Shown here one piece after another: positions 8,175 through 15,797 of a stretch of 32,200 nucleotides of DNA. The notes under the pieces are model-generated. The model ran no database searches. It had not been told where the DNA came from and worked only from the letters and a program-made list of their open reading frames with translations. This DNA comes from Myxococcales bacterium (GTDB taxonomy: Bacteria; Myxococcota_A; Polyangia; Polyangiales; Polyangiaceae): positions 1-32,200 of the forward strand of contig SYFR01000272.1 of the NCBI GenBank assembly GCA_005800325.1, in the 5' to 3' direction. Position 1 is the stretch's first letter, and every line of letters begins with the position of its first letter. Both the position numbers and the translations under genes were made by a program.

Positions 8175-8372
8175 TCAGCCGCCGCCGACGAAGTGGACGA
8201 TCTCGACGACGTCCCCGGCTTCGAGGACCGTCGCGTCGTGCGCCGCGCGCGGGACGACCTCGCCGTTGCGCTCGACCGCCACGGGGCCGGTGATGCCGAG
8301 GCCGAGGAGGAGCCCCGCTACCGTGACGTCTGGCTCGACCGTCGCCTCTTGCCCGTTGACGGTGAGCGTCAT
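8175..8372 (-). CDS. thiS: ThiS-like sulfur carrier protein
   Basis: The protein has 65 residues of the ubiquitin-fold ThiS/MoaD superfamily. Features are the N-terminal strand [20 protein letters not shown], the central [15 protein letters not shown] and a [11 protein letters not shown] end. The C-terminal Gly-Gly is what is adenylated and thiocarboxylated in thiamine thiazole synthesis. The length is normal for ThiS. ATG 8372 overlaps the upstream stop (ATGA), so it is translationally coupled to the gamma carbonic anhydrase gene. No thiG, thiF or thiO is adjacent, so the partner is either elsewhere or this carrier serves another thiolation. The symbol reflects sequence type only. Confidence 0.85.
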   Translation of the reverse strand: MTLTVNGQEATVEPDVTVAGLLLGLGITGPVAVERNGEVVPRAAHDATVLEAGDVVEIVHFVGGG

Positions 8373-8893
8373 CGCGCCTCCATCGCCAGGTACTCCCGCG
8401 CGAGCTCGACGTAGTGCGCTGCGCCGTCTCGCCCCATGCGGCCCTCGTGGTCGCGCACCGGGCGCACGACCTTGGCCGGGCTGCCGAGCACGAGCGAGCG
8501 CGGCGGAATACGCATCCCGGGCGTCACGAGCGCGCCGGCACCGACGAGCGATCCCTCGCCGATGAGCGCGTCGTCGAGCACGATCGCTCCCATGCCGATG
8601 AGGCAGCCGTCCTCGATGGTGCAGCCATGCAGGATGGCGCGGTGCCCGACCGTGACCTCGGCGCCGATGGTCGTGTTCGCGCTGCCGCCGGTCACGTGAA
8701 TCACCGAAAGATCCTGGATGTTGGTCGCGCGCCCGATCCGCACGAAGCCGACGTCACCGCGGACGACGCTTCCGAACCACAGGCTCGAGTCGTCACCGAG
8801 GGTCACGTCGCCGGCGACGACCGCGGTGCTCGCCACGTAGACGCCGCTGCCGAGCTGTGGGGTCGCGCCGCGAAAACTTAGAACGTGTTTCAC
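8369..8893 (-). CDS. Gamma-class carbonic anhydrase / left-handed beta-helix protein
   Basis: The protein has 174 residues with hexapeptide-repeat sequence of the gamma-carbonic-anhydrase/YrdA-PaaY family: [86 protein letters not shown] His near VIHV and the His of [10 protein letters not shown] sit where the family binds zinc, so CO2 hydration is possible, although many YrdA-type members show no measured activity. The start is taken at GTG 8893, preceded by AGGGGAC 8 bases upstream. The GTG overlaps the stop of a 23-codon frame that resembles a copy of this gene's own 5' end. Its stop overlaps thiS by 4 bp. Confidence 0.85.
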   Translation of the reverse strand: MKHVLSFRGATPQLGSGVYVASTAVVAGDVTLGDDSSLWFGSVVRGDVGFVRIGRATNIQDLSVIHVTGGSANTTIGAEVTVGHRAILHGCTIEDGCLIGMGAIVLDDALIGEGSLVGAGALVTPGMRIPPRSLVLGSPAKVVRPVRDHEGRMGRDGAAHYVELAREYLAMEAR

Positions 8894-8968
8894 GTCTTCG
8901 TCCCCTGCGCGTCGCTGCCGAGTGTCGGGGTCGCGTCGCGCATACCTAGAACGCGTTCCACGTGTTGG
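8847..8968. repeat. 54-bp direct duplication at the gamma carbonic anhydrase start
   Basis: Bases 8847-8900 and 8915-8968 align without gaps at 42 of 54 positions, with period 68. The first copy is the true 5' end of the gene, including its GTG. The second lies in the gap after miaB. Most differences inside the frame are silent or single amino-acid changes, suggesting an old duplication with some coding constraint. Confidence 0.75.
8890..8961 (-). CDS. Possible 23-codon leader ORF copied from the downstream gene start
   Basis: GTG 8961 opens a 23-residue frame (MERVLGMRDATPTLGSDAQG...) whose TGA overlaps the GTG of the gamma carbonic anhydrase gene (GTGA). Its first 16 codons align without gaps to that gene's start: V-E-R-V-L-G-M-R-D-A-T-P-T-L-G-S against [16 protein letters not shown]. 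It may be untranslated duplication debris or a coupling leader. There is no independent evidence of translation. Confidence 0.3.
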   Translation of the reverse strand: MERVLGMRDATPTLGSDAQGTKT

Positions 8969-8996
8969 CCCACCGTTTGGTCCGCTCCACCCGCCA

Positions 8997-10601
8997 CTAC
9001 GTCGTCGCGTTGAAGAGCGGCAAGGACCGGCCGCGTGGCTCGGCACCGCGACGGGTCGACGCGCGCGAGCGGGCCGCGTCGGTGAGCGTGGCGCGCAGCG
9101 AGTGCTTGTAGGCCTCGACGACGACGACCTCGGCCACCTCGCCCACGAGCGCGAGCCCGGCGGCGCCTTCGACGTGGACGATCTCGTTCCGCTCGCTGCG
9201 GCCGGTCAGGTTCTCGGGCCGCGTCTTGCTCGGGCCCTCGACGAGCACCTTGAGCTCGTGACCGACGAGGCTCTCGAGGTGGCTCTTCTGTTGGCTCTCG
9301 CTCACGGCGAAGAGGCGCTCGAGTCGCGACGCCTTCTCGGCCTCGGGCACGTCGTCGGCGAGGCGCAGGGCCGGCGTGTTCGGTCGCCGCGAGTATTTGA
9401 AGCCGAAGATCCCGACGAAGCCGACGCTCTTCACGAGCGCGAGCGTGGCCTCGAAGTCCTCGGCGGTCTCGCCCGGAAAGCCGACGATGACGTCGGTCGA
9501 GAGGGTTATGCCCGGCACCGTGGCGCGGAGGCGGGCGACGCGGTCTTCGTACTCGGCGCGCGTGTGCCTGCGGATCATACGCTTGAGGACGCGGTCGCTG
9601 CCCGACTGCACCGGCAGGTGGACGTGCCGCGGCAAGAGCGCGAGCTCGCGGTGCGCGGCGATGAGCGAGGGCGTGAGGTGGCGCGGGTGCGGGCTCGTGT
9701 AGCGCAAGCGCACCAGTTCGGGGACCTCGGCGGCGATGAGGCGGAGCAGCGCGGCGAACGCGCTCTCGTCGGGATCGTTCAGGTCGGCCTCGGGCGCGAG
9801 CGACAAGCTCCCTGAGGGATCGCGGTAGCTGTTCACGGTCTGACCGAGCAGCGTGACCTCGCGCACGCCGCGCGACACGAGGCTCGCGATCTCGGCGACG
9901 ACCTCCGCGCTCGGGCGATAGCGCTCGGGTCCGCGCGTATATGGGACGACGCAGAACGAGCAGCGCTCGTTGCAACCCTTCATCGTGGTGACGAACGCCG
10001 TCGGACTCGGGCTCGCGCCGCGCTGCCCGGCGAGACCCTGCCCGGCGAGACCCTGGCCAGCGAGACCCTGCCCAGCGAGACCCTGGCCACCGAAACCCTG
10101 GCCACCGAAACCCTGGCCACCGAAACCCTGGCCAGCGAGACCCTGGCCAGCGAGACCCTGGCCACCGAAACCCTGGCCACCGAAACCCTGCGCGGACAAG
10201 AAGCGTGGCGCATCGACGTCGAACACGGTGCGCACGATCGGCGGCGCTCCGAGGCGGAGCTCGGCGAGCAGCTCGGGCAGCTCGGCGGCGTTGTCGGGAC
10301 CGAGCACGAGATCGAGCTGTGGAAACCGCTCGAGGAGCTTCCGGCCTTCTTGCTGCGCCATGCACCCCGCGACGACGATGAGGAGCTCCGGCCGCTCGCG
10401 CTTGAGCTTGCCGAGCCGGCCGACCTCGCTGCGCAGCTTCTGCTCGGCCTTCTCGCGGACGCTGCAGGTGTTCACGACGACCACGTCCGCATCGCTCTCC
10501 GCGGACGCGCTCGCGCCCGCGCCGACGAGCAGCTCCTCGATGCGCTCGGAGTCGTGGCTGTTCATCTGACAGCCGAAGGTCGTCACCGAGTAGCGGAGCA
10601 T
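8997..10601 (-). CDS. miaB: tRNA-2-methylthio-N6-dimethylallyladenosine synthase MiaB with repeat insert
   Basis: The 534-residue radical-SAM methylthiotransferase adds a methylthio group to i6A37 of tRNAs reading UNN codons. The N-terminal UPF0004 domain has TTFGCQMNSHDSERI and Cys 11, 46 and 80 for the auxiliary 4Fe-4S cluster. The radical-SAM motif GCNERCSFC supplies Cys 210, 214 and 217. A TRAM domain closes the protein (about residues 440-510). Normal MiaB is about 440-475 residues. The excess is mainly a Gly-rich insert at 138-192, eleven pentapeptides QG(FG/LA)G, placed exactly in the linker between the first two domains. All catalytic cysteines are intact. ATG 10601 begins directly at the domain (LRYSVTTFGCQ). 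Confidence 0.93.
   Translation of the reverse strand: MLRYSVTTFGCQMNSHDSERIEELLVGAGASASAESDADVVVVNTCSVREKAEQKLRSEVGRLGKLKRERPELLIVVAGCMAQQEGRKLLERFPQLDLVLGPDNAAELPELLAELRLGAPPIVRTVFDVDAPRFLSAQGFGGQGFGGQGLAGQGLAGQGFGGQGFGGQGFGGQGLAGQGLAGQGLAGQGLAGQRGASPSPTAFVTTMKGCNERCSFCVVPYTRGPERYRPSAEVVAEIASLVSRGVREVTLLGQTVNSYRDPSGSLSLAPEADLNDPDESAFAALLRLIAAEVPELVRLRYTSPHPRHLTPSLIAAHRELALLPRHVHLPVQSGSDRVLKRMIRRHTRAEYEDRVARLRATVPGITLSTDVIVGFPGETAEDFEATLALVKSVGFVGIFGFKYSRRPNTPALRLADDVPEAEKASRLERLFAVSESQQKSHLESLVGHELKVLVEGPSKTRPENLTGRSERNEIVHVEGAAGLALVGEVAEVVVVEAYKHSLRATLTDAARSRASTRRGAEPRGRSLPLFNATT
10026..10190 (-). repeat. 11 x 15-bp minisatellite inside miaB
   Basis: Two unit types alternate in blocks, GGTTTCGGTGGCCAG-like (FGG) and GGTCTCGCTGGCCAG-like (LAG). 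In protein order they run F F L L F F F L L L L. Units differ mostly at three positions. GGT and GCT codons, rare in neighbouring genes, dominate, which points to recent slippage or unequal-crossover amplification. Every unit is 15 bp, so copy-number changes keep the frame. Confidence 0.95.
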
Positions 10602-10689
10602 GGCGCGCGGCTCATAGCATAGGCGGAGCCCCCGCGGGTTCGAGGCGATTTCGGCCGGACCGCGGGGCTTCCATTGGCAGGCTGTTAGG

Positions 10690-11673
10690 ATGCGCGACGT
10701 GCGCGCGTTCGCGGTGCTGTTGTTGTCATGGGGCCTCGGTCCCAGCGCGTGCGACGAGCATCGCGACGACAAAGGTCCGGCTGCGTCGTCGGCGTCGCCT
10801 CCCGCCGCGAGTGGAGCCCCGGCCGGGAGCGCCAGCGAAAGCGAGAGCGAGAGCGCAGCAGCCCGAGCGGCGAGCCCAAGCGAGAGCGCCGCAGCCCGAG
10901 CGGCCAACGCAAGCGAGAGCGCAGCAGCCCCTTCCGCCAGCGGCAGCCCAAGCGAGAGCGCTCACGCGGGCGAGCCTCCCCTCGCCTGCCCTCCCGACAT
11001 GGCGCTCGTTCTTGGCGCGTTCTGCCCGGTGAGCTCGCAGCCGTGTCTCGAGAAGCCGAAGGTGCTCGGCGGCCCCGGGCACCTCCCCTGCCAGCGCTAC
11101 GCCGAGGCGCGCTGCCTCTCCAAGACGCGGACGGCGATGCGCTACTGCATGGATCGCTACGAGTGGCCGAATCAGAAGGGCGAGCTCCCTCGGACGCTGA
11201 CCTCGTGGCCCGAGGCCGCGCGCTTCTGTGTATCGGCCGGCAAGCGCCTCTGCACCGCAGACGAGTTCACCTTCGCGTGCGAGGGCGAGAGCATGAGAGC
11301 CCACGTCTATGGCAATGAGCGCAGCGCGGAGATCTGCAATGCCGATCGGCCGTACATCGCGCGCACTTACGACTACGAACCATGGGACGCGTGCCACAAG
11401 AAGCCCGCGTGCAAGGCCGAGCTCGCGCGACTCGATCAGCGCCTACCCGCCGGCGCCAAGCCCGAGTGCGTCTCGGAACACGGCGTCTTCGATCTCAACG
11501 GCAACGTGAACGAGTGGGTCGTTCGCACCGATCAGAAGAGCCCGCACCGCTCGGGGCTAAAGGGCGGCTGGTGGGGGCCGGTCCGCAATCGCTGCCGCCC
11601 GATGACCACCTTCCACCTCGAGGGCGATTACGGCTACGAGCAGGGCTTTCGCTGCTGCAAGGCGGCGGGCTGA
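10690..11673 (+). CDS. FGE-sulfatase/SUMF1-domain lipoprotein
   Basis: The protein has 327 residues. The signal peptide ends in a lipobox (LGPSAC, Cys 21), so it is lipid-anchored. Residues about 25-95 form a low-complexity Ser/Glu/Ala linker with repeated SESAAARAA blocks. The C-terminal FGE-like domain carries CPPDMALV, CMDRYEWPN, KRLCTADEFTFACEG, GVFDLNGNVNEWV, SGLKGGWWGP and GFRCCKAA. It is Cys-rich and parallel to the secreted protein at 1587-2345. The linker probably extends the domain away from the membrane. Catalytic formylglycine generation is not shown by anything visible. It is divergent from miaB across an 88-bp gap, and GTTAGG sits just before the ATG. Confidence 0.8.
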   Translation: MRDVRAFAVLLLSWGLGPSACDEHRDDKGPAASSASPPAASGAPAGSASESESESAAARAASPSESAAARAANASESAAAPSASGSPSESAHAGEPPLACPPDMALVLGAFCPVSSQPCLEKPKVLGGPGHLPCQRYAEARCLSKTRTAMRYCMDRYEWPNQKGELPRTLTSWPEAARFCVSAGKRLCTADEFTFACEGESMRAHVYGNERSAEICNADRPYIARTYDYEPWDACHKKPACKAELARLDQRLPAGAKPECVSEHGVFDLNGNVNEWVVRTDQKSPHRSGLKGGWWGPVRNRCRPMTTFHLEGDYGYEQGFRCCKAAG

Positions 11674-11689
11674 GGAGCTTCAGGCCGCC

Positions 11690-13015
11690 TCAACCGGCGG
11701 TGCCGATGCAGCCGAAGAGCACCGAGATCTTCGCGGCGGAGTCGGCCTGCACCGTCTTGCATGCGTCGGGGCACAGCTTGATGAGCTCGCCGTCGAGATA
11801 GAACTTCTCCGGGCCGCACTCGGCGAGGCTCGCTACTAGCGCAAAGTTCACCGGCGCCCCCATGCCGGGCATGTACTTCACGACGATGGTCTCGAGGTTG
11901 AGCTCTTCGCCAGGGGGCGGCGCAGGCAACGGGAACTCGCAGCTCACCGAGGCACCTTGGACCACGCCATTGGCGATCTCGTTGAACATGCTGTCGTAGT
12001 GAGCGAGCTGGCAAAGCGGAAAGCGCAGCGCCTCGGTCTTGACGCTGAGCGCCTGATAGCCAGTTCCGCCGTTGACCGCCGATGAACACTTTGCGGTCGT
12101 GATCATGTCCGCCGGCTGCCAGGGGACCTCGGGCATCTGGAGATCCTTCTCCTGGATCCCGTCGATGCTGTACCAGCGGTAGCGGCGTTCCATCGCCGTG
12201 CCGAACTGCTCGGGCGAGAGCGCCAAGAGCGCGGCATCGAACTTGTCCGCAGTCGCCTGCCCCCCGACGACGGTGTTCTTGTCGTCGTAAAGGACGCCGC
12301 CGAAGCTGCAGTTGGCGCGGTCGTCGGTGACGACGACGAAGAACTTGATCGCCTCGGGCCGGAGCCACTCTTGATAGCCCATCGGCGCGAGGTTGTGCTC
12401 GTCCGCCTTCGCGTAGCTCTCGAGCGTCTTGCACAGGGGGTTGGTGCTGCCGATCTCGGTCGAATAGTGGAAGAACTTGGGAGGGTTGTTGACAGGCTCA
12501 CTTGGCGGGGGCGTGCAATCGCCTTGGGGAATGCCGCTGAGCGGCGCCTCGAGGCACACCGACTGGTTCCCGCTCGCCGAGCCGTGGCGTGCGATCAGGA
12601 TGACCCGGTAGTCGATGCCGCTCGCCTCGATGATCTTGGCGAAGCTCTCGTTGATGTTCTTTTCAACGCCCTGGATCTCGTTCGTCATGCTGCCGGAGTT
12701 GTCGATGACGAAGAGGATGTCGACTGGCGCTTTCACGAGCGTCGCCTCGGCCTCCTGCTGCGCGCACGTGTCCATCCCGCCGGCGCCGACGCTGCCCGGG
12801 CCCGAGCTGCCCGCGCCCGAGCCGCCCGCGCCGACGAAGGTGCCAGTGCTTCCCCCGACGCCGGCCTGCGCGCCGCTGCCGGCCTGCTGTCCGCTCGTAG
12901 CCGGCCCGTCGGCGGTCGACGAACCGCACGCGACCATAGCCGCAAGCGAAGCGAGCTGCAGCGCGGTGGAGAAGGCCGTCTCGCCGACGCGGCGCCCCGG
13001 TGACTTGATACGCAT
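11690..13015 (-). CDS. VWA-domain lipoprotein
   Basis: The protein has 441 residues. The signal peptide ends in a lipobox (LAAMVAC, Cys about residue 30). A Gly/Ser/Ala linker follows to about residue 80, then a von Willebrand A domain with an intact MIDAS start DILFVIDNSGSM and a later FFVVVTDDRANCSFGG. Many Cys residues lie in the second half (CKTL, CSSA, CEFPLPAP, CPDACKTV), suggesting disulfide-stabilised extracellular structure. VWA domains bind protein ligands through a metal ion. This architecture is common and uncharacterised in myxobacteria. ATG 13015 gives a normal signal; an upstream in-frame start at 13048 would add 11 residues. Only 16 bp separate its stop from the convergent FGE lipoprotein. 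Confidence 0.85.
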   Translation of the reverse strand: MRIKSPGRRVGETAFSTALQLASLAAMVACGSSTADGPATSGQQAGSGAQAGVGGSTGTFVGAGGSGAGSSGPGSVGAGGMDTCAQQEAEATLVKAPVDILFVIDNSGSMTNEIQGVEKNINESFAKIIEASGIDYRVILIARHGSASGNQSVCLEAPLSGIPQGDCTPPPSEPVNNPPKFFHYSTEIGSTNPLCKTLESYAKADEHNLAPMGYQEWLRPEAIKFFVVVTDDRANCSFGGVLYDDKNTVVGGQATADKFDAALLALSPEQFGTAMERRYRWYSIDGIQEKDLQMPEVPWQPADMITTAKCSSAVNGGTGYQALSVKTEALRFPLCQLAHYDSMFNEIANGVVQGASVSCEFPLPAPPPGEELNLETIVVKYMPGMGAPVNFALVASLAECGPEKFYLDGELIKLCPDACKTVQADSAAKISVLFGCIGTAG

Positions 13016-13073
13016 GGCCGGATGGGAGCATGCGACAAGGCGCACCACAAGTGGGCCATGTGCTCAGCCGCCG

Positions 13074-13213
13074 GGGCTTCGGGCTTCGGGCTTCGGGCTT
13101 CGGGCTCCGGGCTTCGGGCTCCGGGCTTCGGGCTCCGGGCTCCGGGCTTCGGGCTCCGGCCTTCGGGCTCCGGGCTTCGGGCTCCGGGCTCCGGGCTTCG
13201 GGCTCCGGGCTTC
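13074..13213. repeat. 20 x 7-bp tandem array (GGGCTTC/GGGCTCC)
   Basis: Twenty consecutive heptamers fill the gap between the VWA lipoprotein (start 13015, leftward) and the pepP stop (13216-13218). Units are GGGCTTC or GGGCTCC, with one GGCCTTC at the thirteenth position. The array stops 2 bp before the pepP stop codon. Because 7 is not a multiple of 3 it shifts frame every unit, and all frames stay open, so long reading frames through it are artefacts. Confidence 0.95.
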
Positions 13214-13215
13214 GG

Positions 13216-14616
13216 CTAGCCGCCGCCGACGAGCTGCTCGATGGCGCGGGCGTCCTTGGGCACGAGGGCGGAGAGCACTTCGTTGCCCGCTTCGGTGATG
13301 AGCACGTCATCCTCGATGCGAATGCCGCGCACGTCGGCGAAGCGCGCGAGGACATCGCGGCGCAGATCGTCGCCGAGCGGCTCGGTGCGCCGCGGATCGC
13401 CGAGGATCCCGGGGACCTGATAAAACCCTGGCTCGATCGTCACGCACATGCCCGGCGCGAGCTCGCGGTCGAGCCGCAGGTAGCCGTCGCCGAAGCGCGG
13501 GCTGCGCGTGCGGCCGGGGGCGTAGCCGGCGCGATCGCCGAGATCCTCGAGGTCGTGCACGTCGAGGCCGAGCAGGTGGCCAATGCCGTGCGGAAAGAAC
13601 AAGGCGGCGGCGCCCCGCTCGAGGAGGCCGTCGACCTCGCCGCGAAAGATCCCTAGACGTGCGAGCCCCTCGACGATGGCGCGCTTGGCCGCTTCGTGAA
13701 CGTCGCGGTAGCGCCGCCCGGGCTTCGCGACCGCGAGCGACGCGTGCTGCGCGGCGAGCACGACGTCGTAGATCGCGCGCTGCGTCGAAGTGAACGTGCC
13801 GCTCACCGGCCAGGTGCGGGTGATGTCCGCAGCCCACCCCTCGGGCGTCTCGCCGCCGACGTCCGCGAGCAGGAGATCGCCCGCGAGGGCCGCGTGGTCG
13901 TAGCGATCGGAGTGGAGCACCTCACCGTGCGTCGTGACGATCGGTCCGTAGGCGTCGTCGAGCCCGGACGCGCGGAGCACGGCGATCATCGCCGCGAGCG
14001 TCGCGAGCTCACTGCCACCGACGCGAGTCGCGCGCATCCCCGCGACGTGGGCCTCCGCGCTCACGCTCGCGGCGAACCGAAGCTGCGCGATCGCGGCCTC
14101 GTCGTGCACGAGACGCAGCGCGATCATGGCCTCGGCGAGCGCCGCGTCCACGGCCTCGGTGAGCCGGGCGCCGCTGCCGCGCTCGACCTCGCGCCCGAGC
14201 CGCAGGGAGAGCCAGGCCGCGCTCGCCGCGTCTTGCGGCGGCAGCGTAGCGACGCTGCCACGGTGCGGGGACAGCGCCAGGTCGAGCTCGTCGAGCGGCC
14301 GCACCGCGTCGAACTCGAGCTCATCGCGAAGCTGCGCGAGCGCGGGCCGCGGCCCATGCCAGAGCGCATCGTCGGGATCCGGCGGGTGCGTGAAGAGCTC
14401 GGCGCGACCGTCCACGAAGAGCAGCGCGGAGCCGGCGAGGTGGCGACCCGCGAAATACGCAAAGTGGCTCGTCGCACGGAACCGATAGCGATTCGCCGGG
14501 TAATTACGGCTCGGCGCCTCGCCCGCCGCGATGAGGGCCGGGCCCGACAGGCGCGCCGAGAGCGCGCGCCGCCGCGCGAGGAGCGCCGACGCCGGGGTCG
14601 AGGGAGCGATGGGCAT
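13216..14616 (-). CDS. pepP: Xaa-Pro aminopeptidase (M24B)
   Basis: The 466-residue metallopeptidase is predicted to release N-terminal residues preceding proline, in the cytoplasm. The N-terminal creatinase-like domain (about 1-180) includes PANRYRFRATSHFAYFAG. The pita-bread catalytic domain carries the five metal ligands in order: Asp in LLADVGGE, Asp in AADITRTWPVSG, His in FPHGIGHLLGLDVHD, Glu in VTIEPGFY and Glu in GIRIEDDVLIT. Length and order match PepP. ATG 14616 starts just before the domain. The next leftward gene, the VWA lipoprotein, begins 200 bp downstream, mostly filled by the heptamer array, so the two are probably not tightly coupled. Confidence 0.92.
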   Translation of the reverse strand: MPIAPSTPASALLARRRALSARLSGPALIAAGEAPSRNYPANRYRFRATSHFAYFAGRHLAGSALLFVDGRAELFTHPPDPDDALWHGPRPALAQLRDELEFDAVRPLDELDLALSPHRGSVATLPPQDAASAAWLSLRLGREVERGSGARLTEAVDAALAEAMIALRLVHDEAAIAQLRFAASVSAEAHVAGMRATRVGGSELATLAAMIAVLRASGLDDAYGPIVTTHGEVLHSDRYDHAALAGDLLLADVGGETPEGWAADITRTWPVSGTFTSTQRAIYDVVLAAQHASLAVAKPGRRYRDVHEAAKRAIVEGLARLGIFRGEVDGLLERGAAALFFPHGIGHLLGLDVHDLEDLGDRAGYAPGRTRSPRFGDGYLRLDRELAPGMCVTIEPGFYQVPGILGDPRRTEPLGDDLRRDVLARFADVRGIRIEDDVLITEAGNEVLSALVPKDARAIEQLVGGG

Positions 14617-14686
14617 GGCGCAAGGCTAGTCCCGTGAGTCCGATCTACGCTGACAAATTCACGGTCCAGCCCCTGTTCCCGCAACC

Positions 14687-14791
14687 CTCACCGCTCACGC
14701 CTCGCCGCTCACCGCTCACGCCTCCGCCCGCTCACCGCTCACGCCTCGCCGCTCACCGCTCACCGCTCACCGCTCACGCCTCACCCCTCAC
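14687..14791. repeat. Degenerate CTCACCGCTCACGCC repeats
   Basis: The 311-bp gap between divergent pepP and the cupredoxin gene contains CTCACCG and CTCACGC units. They group into about three copies of a 21-23 bp higher-order unit (first at 14687-14707), ending in a run of simple CTCACCG units. No promoter is obvious in the remainder of the gap (14617-14686, 14792-14927). Confidence 0.8.
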
Positions 14792-14927
14792 CCGCTGCCA
14801 CTGCCTCGCCCCGCAACCGCGTTCGCCATGCCGGCGCGGAAGCTCGCGCCCGAATTCGAGAGCGAACGCTGGAAGTCAGCGTGCATCTTGGGCTAATTTC
14901 TCGAGGGATCGTCACGAAAGAGCTTCC

Positions 14928-15668
14928 ATGAACCTTCTCCGCTCCGGCACTTCGCTCGTAATTCTGCTCTCGGCCTTCGGCGGCGCGCTCGCGCTCGCGA
15001 CGTCGTGCAGCCCACCCATCGAGTGCGCGAGCGAGCGGGTCGGGCAGGTGCGCTGCGTCGGCAACCAGGTGGAGCGCTGCGGCGCGGACAATCAGCTCAC
15101 GTACGAGCCGTGCTCGCCGAAGGGCCTCGAGTGCAGCGTGCAGCACCAAGGCTGCGTGACCGCCGAGATCGCGATGTCGACGAGCAGCACCGCGTCCGGG
15201 GGCGGCGGCGGCGCGGGCGGCGACAGCACGACGATGACCGCCTCCTCCTCCAGCATGAGCTCGTCGTCGAGCGCCGGGGGCACGGGCGGCACCGGGGGCA
15301 CGGGCGGCACGCCCGTCGTGACGTCATTGAATGGCTGCGACCTCGCGACCGCACAAGACGAGACGAAGAAGCCCATCGCACAGATCGGCTTCACCGCCGG
15401 CGTGACGCAATACTCGCCGCCGTGCGTCATCGTGAGCCCGGGCACCAACGTGGTCTGGTACAGCGCCGACGGCACCTTCGCCCAGCACCCGCTCCGCGGC
15501 GGCACCGTCGATGATGGGGGCAACAAGATGCCCGATCCGTCGAGCCCGATCACGCCGCTCGATGCGGGCACGACGGCGCTCGTGCCGATGACGACGCCCG
15601 GCAGCTACGGCTTCTACTGCGACTTTCACCCGACCGCGATGCGCGGCGCGGTCTTCGTCGTGCCCTGA
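14928..15668 (+). CDS. Cupredoxin (plastocyanin-like) lipoprotein
   Basis: The protein has 246 residues. A signal peptide with lipobox (LALATSC, Cys about 27) is followed by a small Cys-rich segment (CASERVGQVRCVGNQVERC..., six Cys to residue 78) typical of Polyangia lipoproteins. Next is a Ser/Gly/Thr linker (about 85-130), then a cupredoxin domain. Type-1 copper ligands are visible: His in FAQHPLRGG, then Cys, His and Met in GFYCDFHPTAM. It is probably a periplasmic or outer-membrane electron-transfer protein; the partner is unknown. ATG 14928 follows GAAAGAGC and begins the signal peptide. The frame is open further upstream but consists of intergenic repeat. Confidence 0.87.
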   Translation: MNLLRSGTSLVILLSAFGGALALATSCSPPIECASERVGQVRCVGNQVERCGADNQLTYEPCSPKGLECSVQHQGCVTAEIAMSTSSTASGGGGGAGGDSTTMTASSSSMSSSSSAGGTGGTGGTGGTPVVTSLNGCDLATAQDETKKPIAQIGFTAGVTQYSPPCVIVSPGTNVVWYSADGTFAQHPLRGGTVDDGGNKMPDPSSPITPLDAGTTALVPMTTPGSYGFYCDFHPTAMRGAVFVVP

Positions 15669-15678
15669 ACCCGAATCG

Positions 15679-15797
15679 CGCTTGCCGGCGATGCACGCTC
15701 ACCGGCGCATCACGCTCACGGGCGAGTCCCGCTCGCTGGCGCGTCACGCTTGCCGGCGATGCACGCTCGCTGGCGATTCACGTTCACGGGCGAATGT
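15679..15797. repeat. 7 x 17-bp tandem array overlapping a stop codon
   Basis: Seven units of 17 bp fit CGCTYRCYGGCGNNTCA loosely (for example CGCTTGCCGGCGATGCA at 15679 and 15747). The first follows the cupredoxin stop by 10 bp. The seventh (15781-15797) contains the TGA and the last four codons of the convergent L,D-transpeptidase gene. Variation is concentrated at fixed positions (5-8 and 13-17). Confidence 0.9.

Noticed and set aside
10026-10190. Pentapeptide-repeat (A[D/N]LxX) protein domain
   Set aside because: The unit QG(FG/LA)G lacks the central Leu/Phe and Asn/Asp pattern of that family; it is a Gly-rich linker.
12663-13355. Open frame through the 7-bp array giving SPEPEARSPK-type protein repeats
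   Set aside because: Every frame is open through the heptamers, and it overlaps well-supported genes at both ends.
13074-15797. Possible CRISPR arrays
   Set aside because: Units are contiguous, 7-21 bp long, without spacers, and no cas gene is present.
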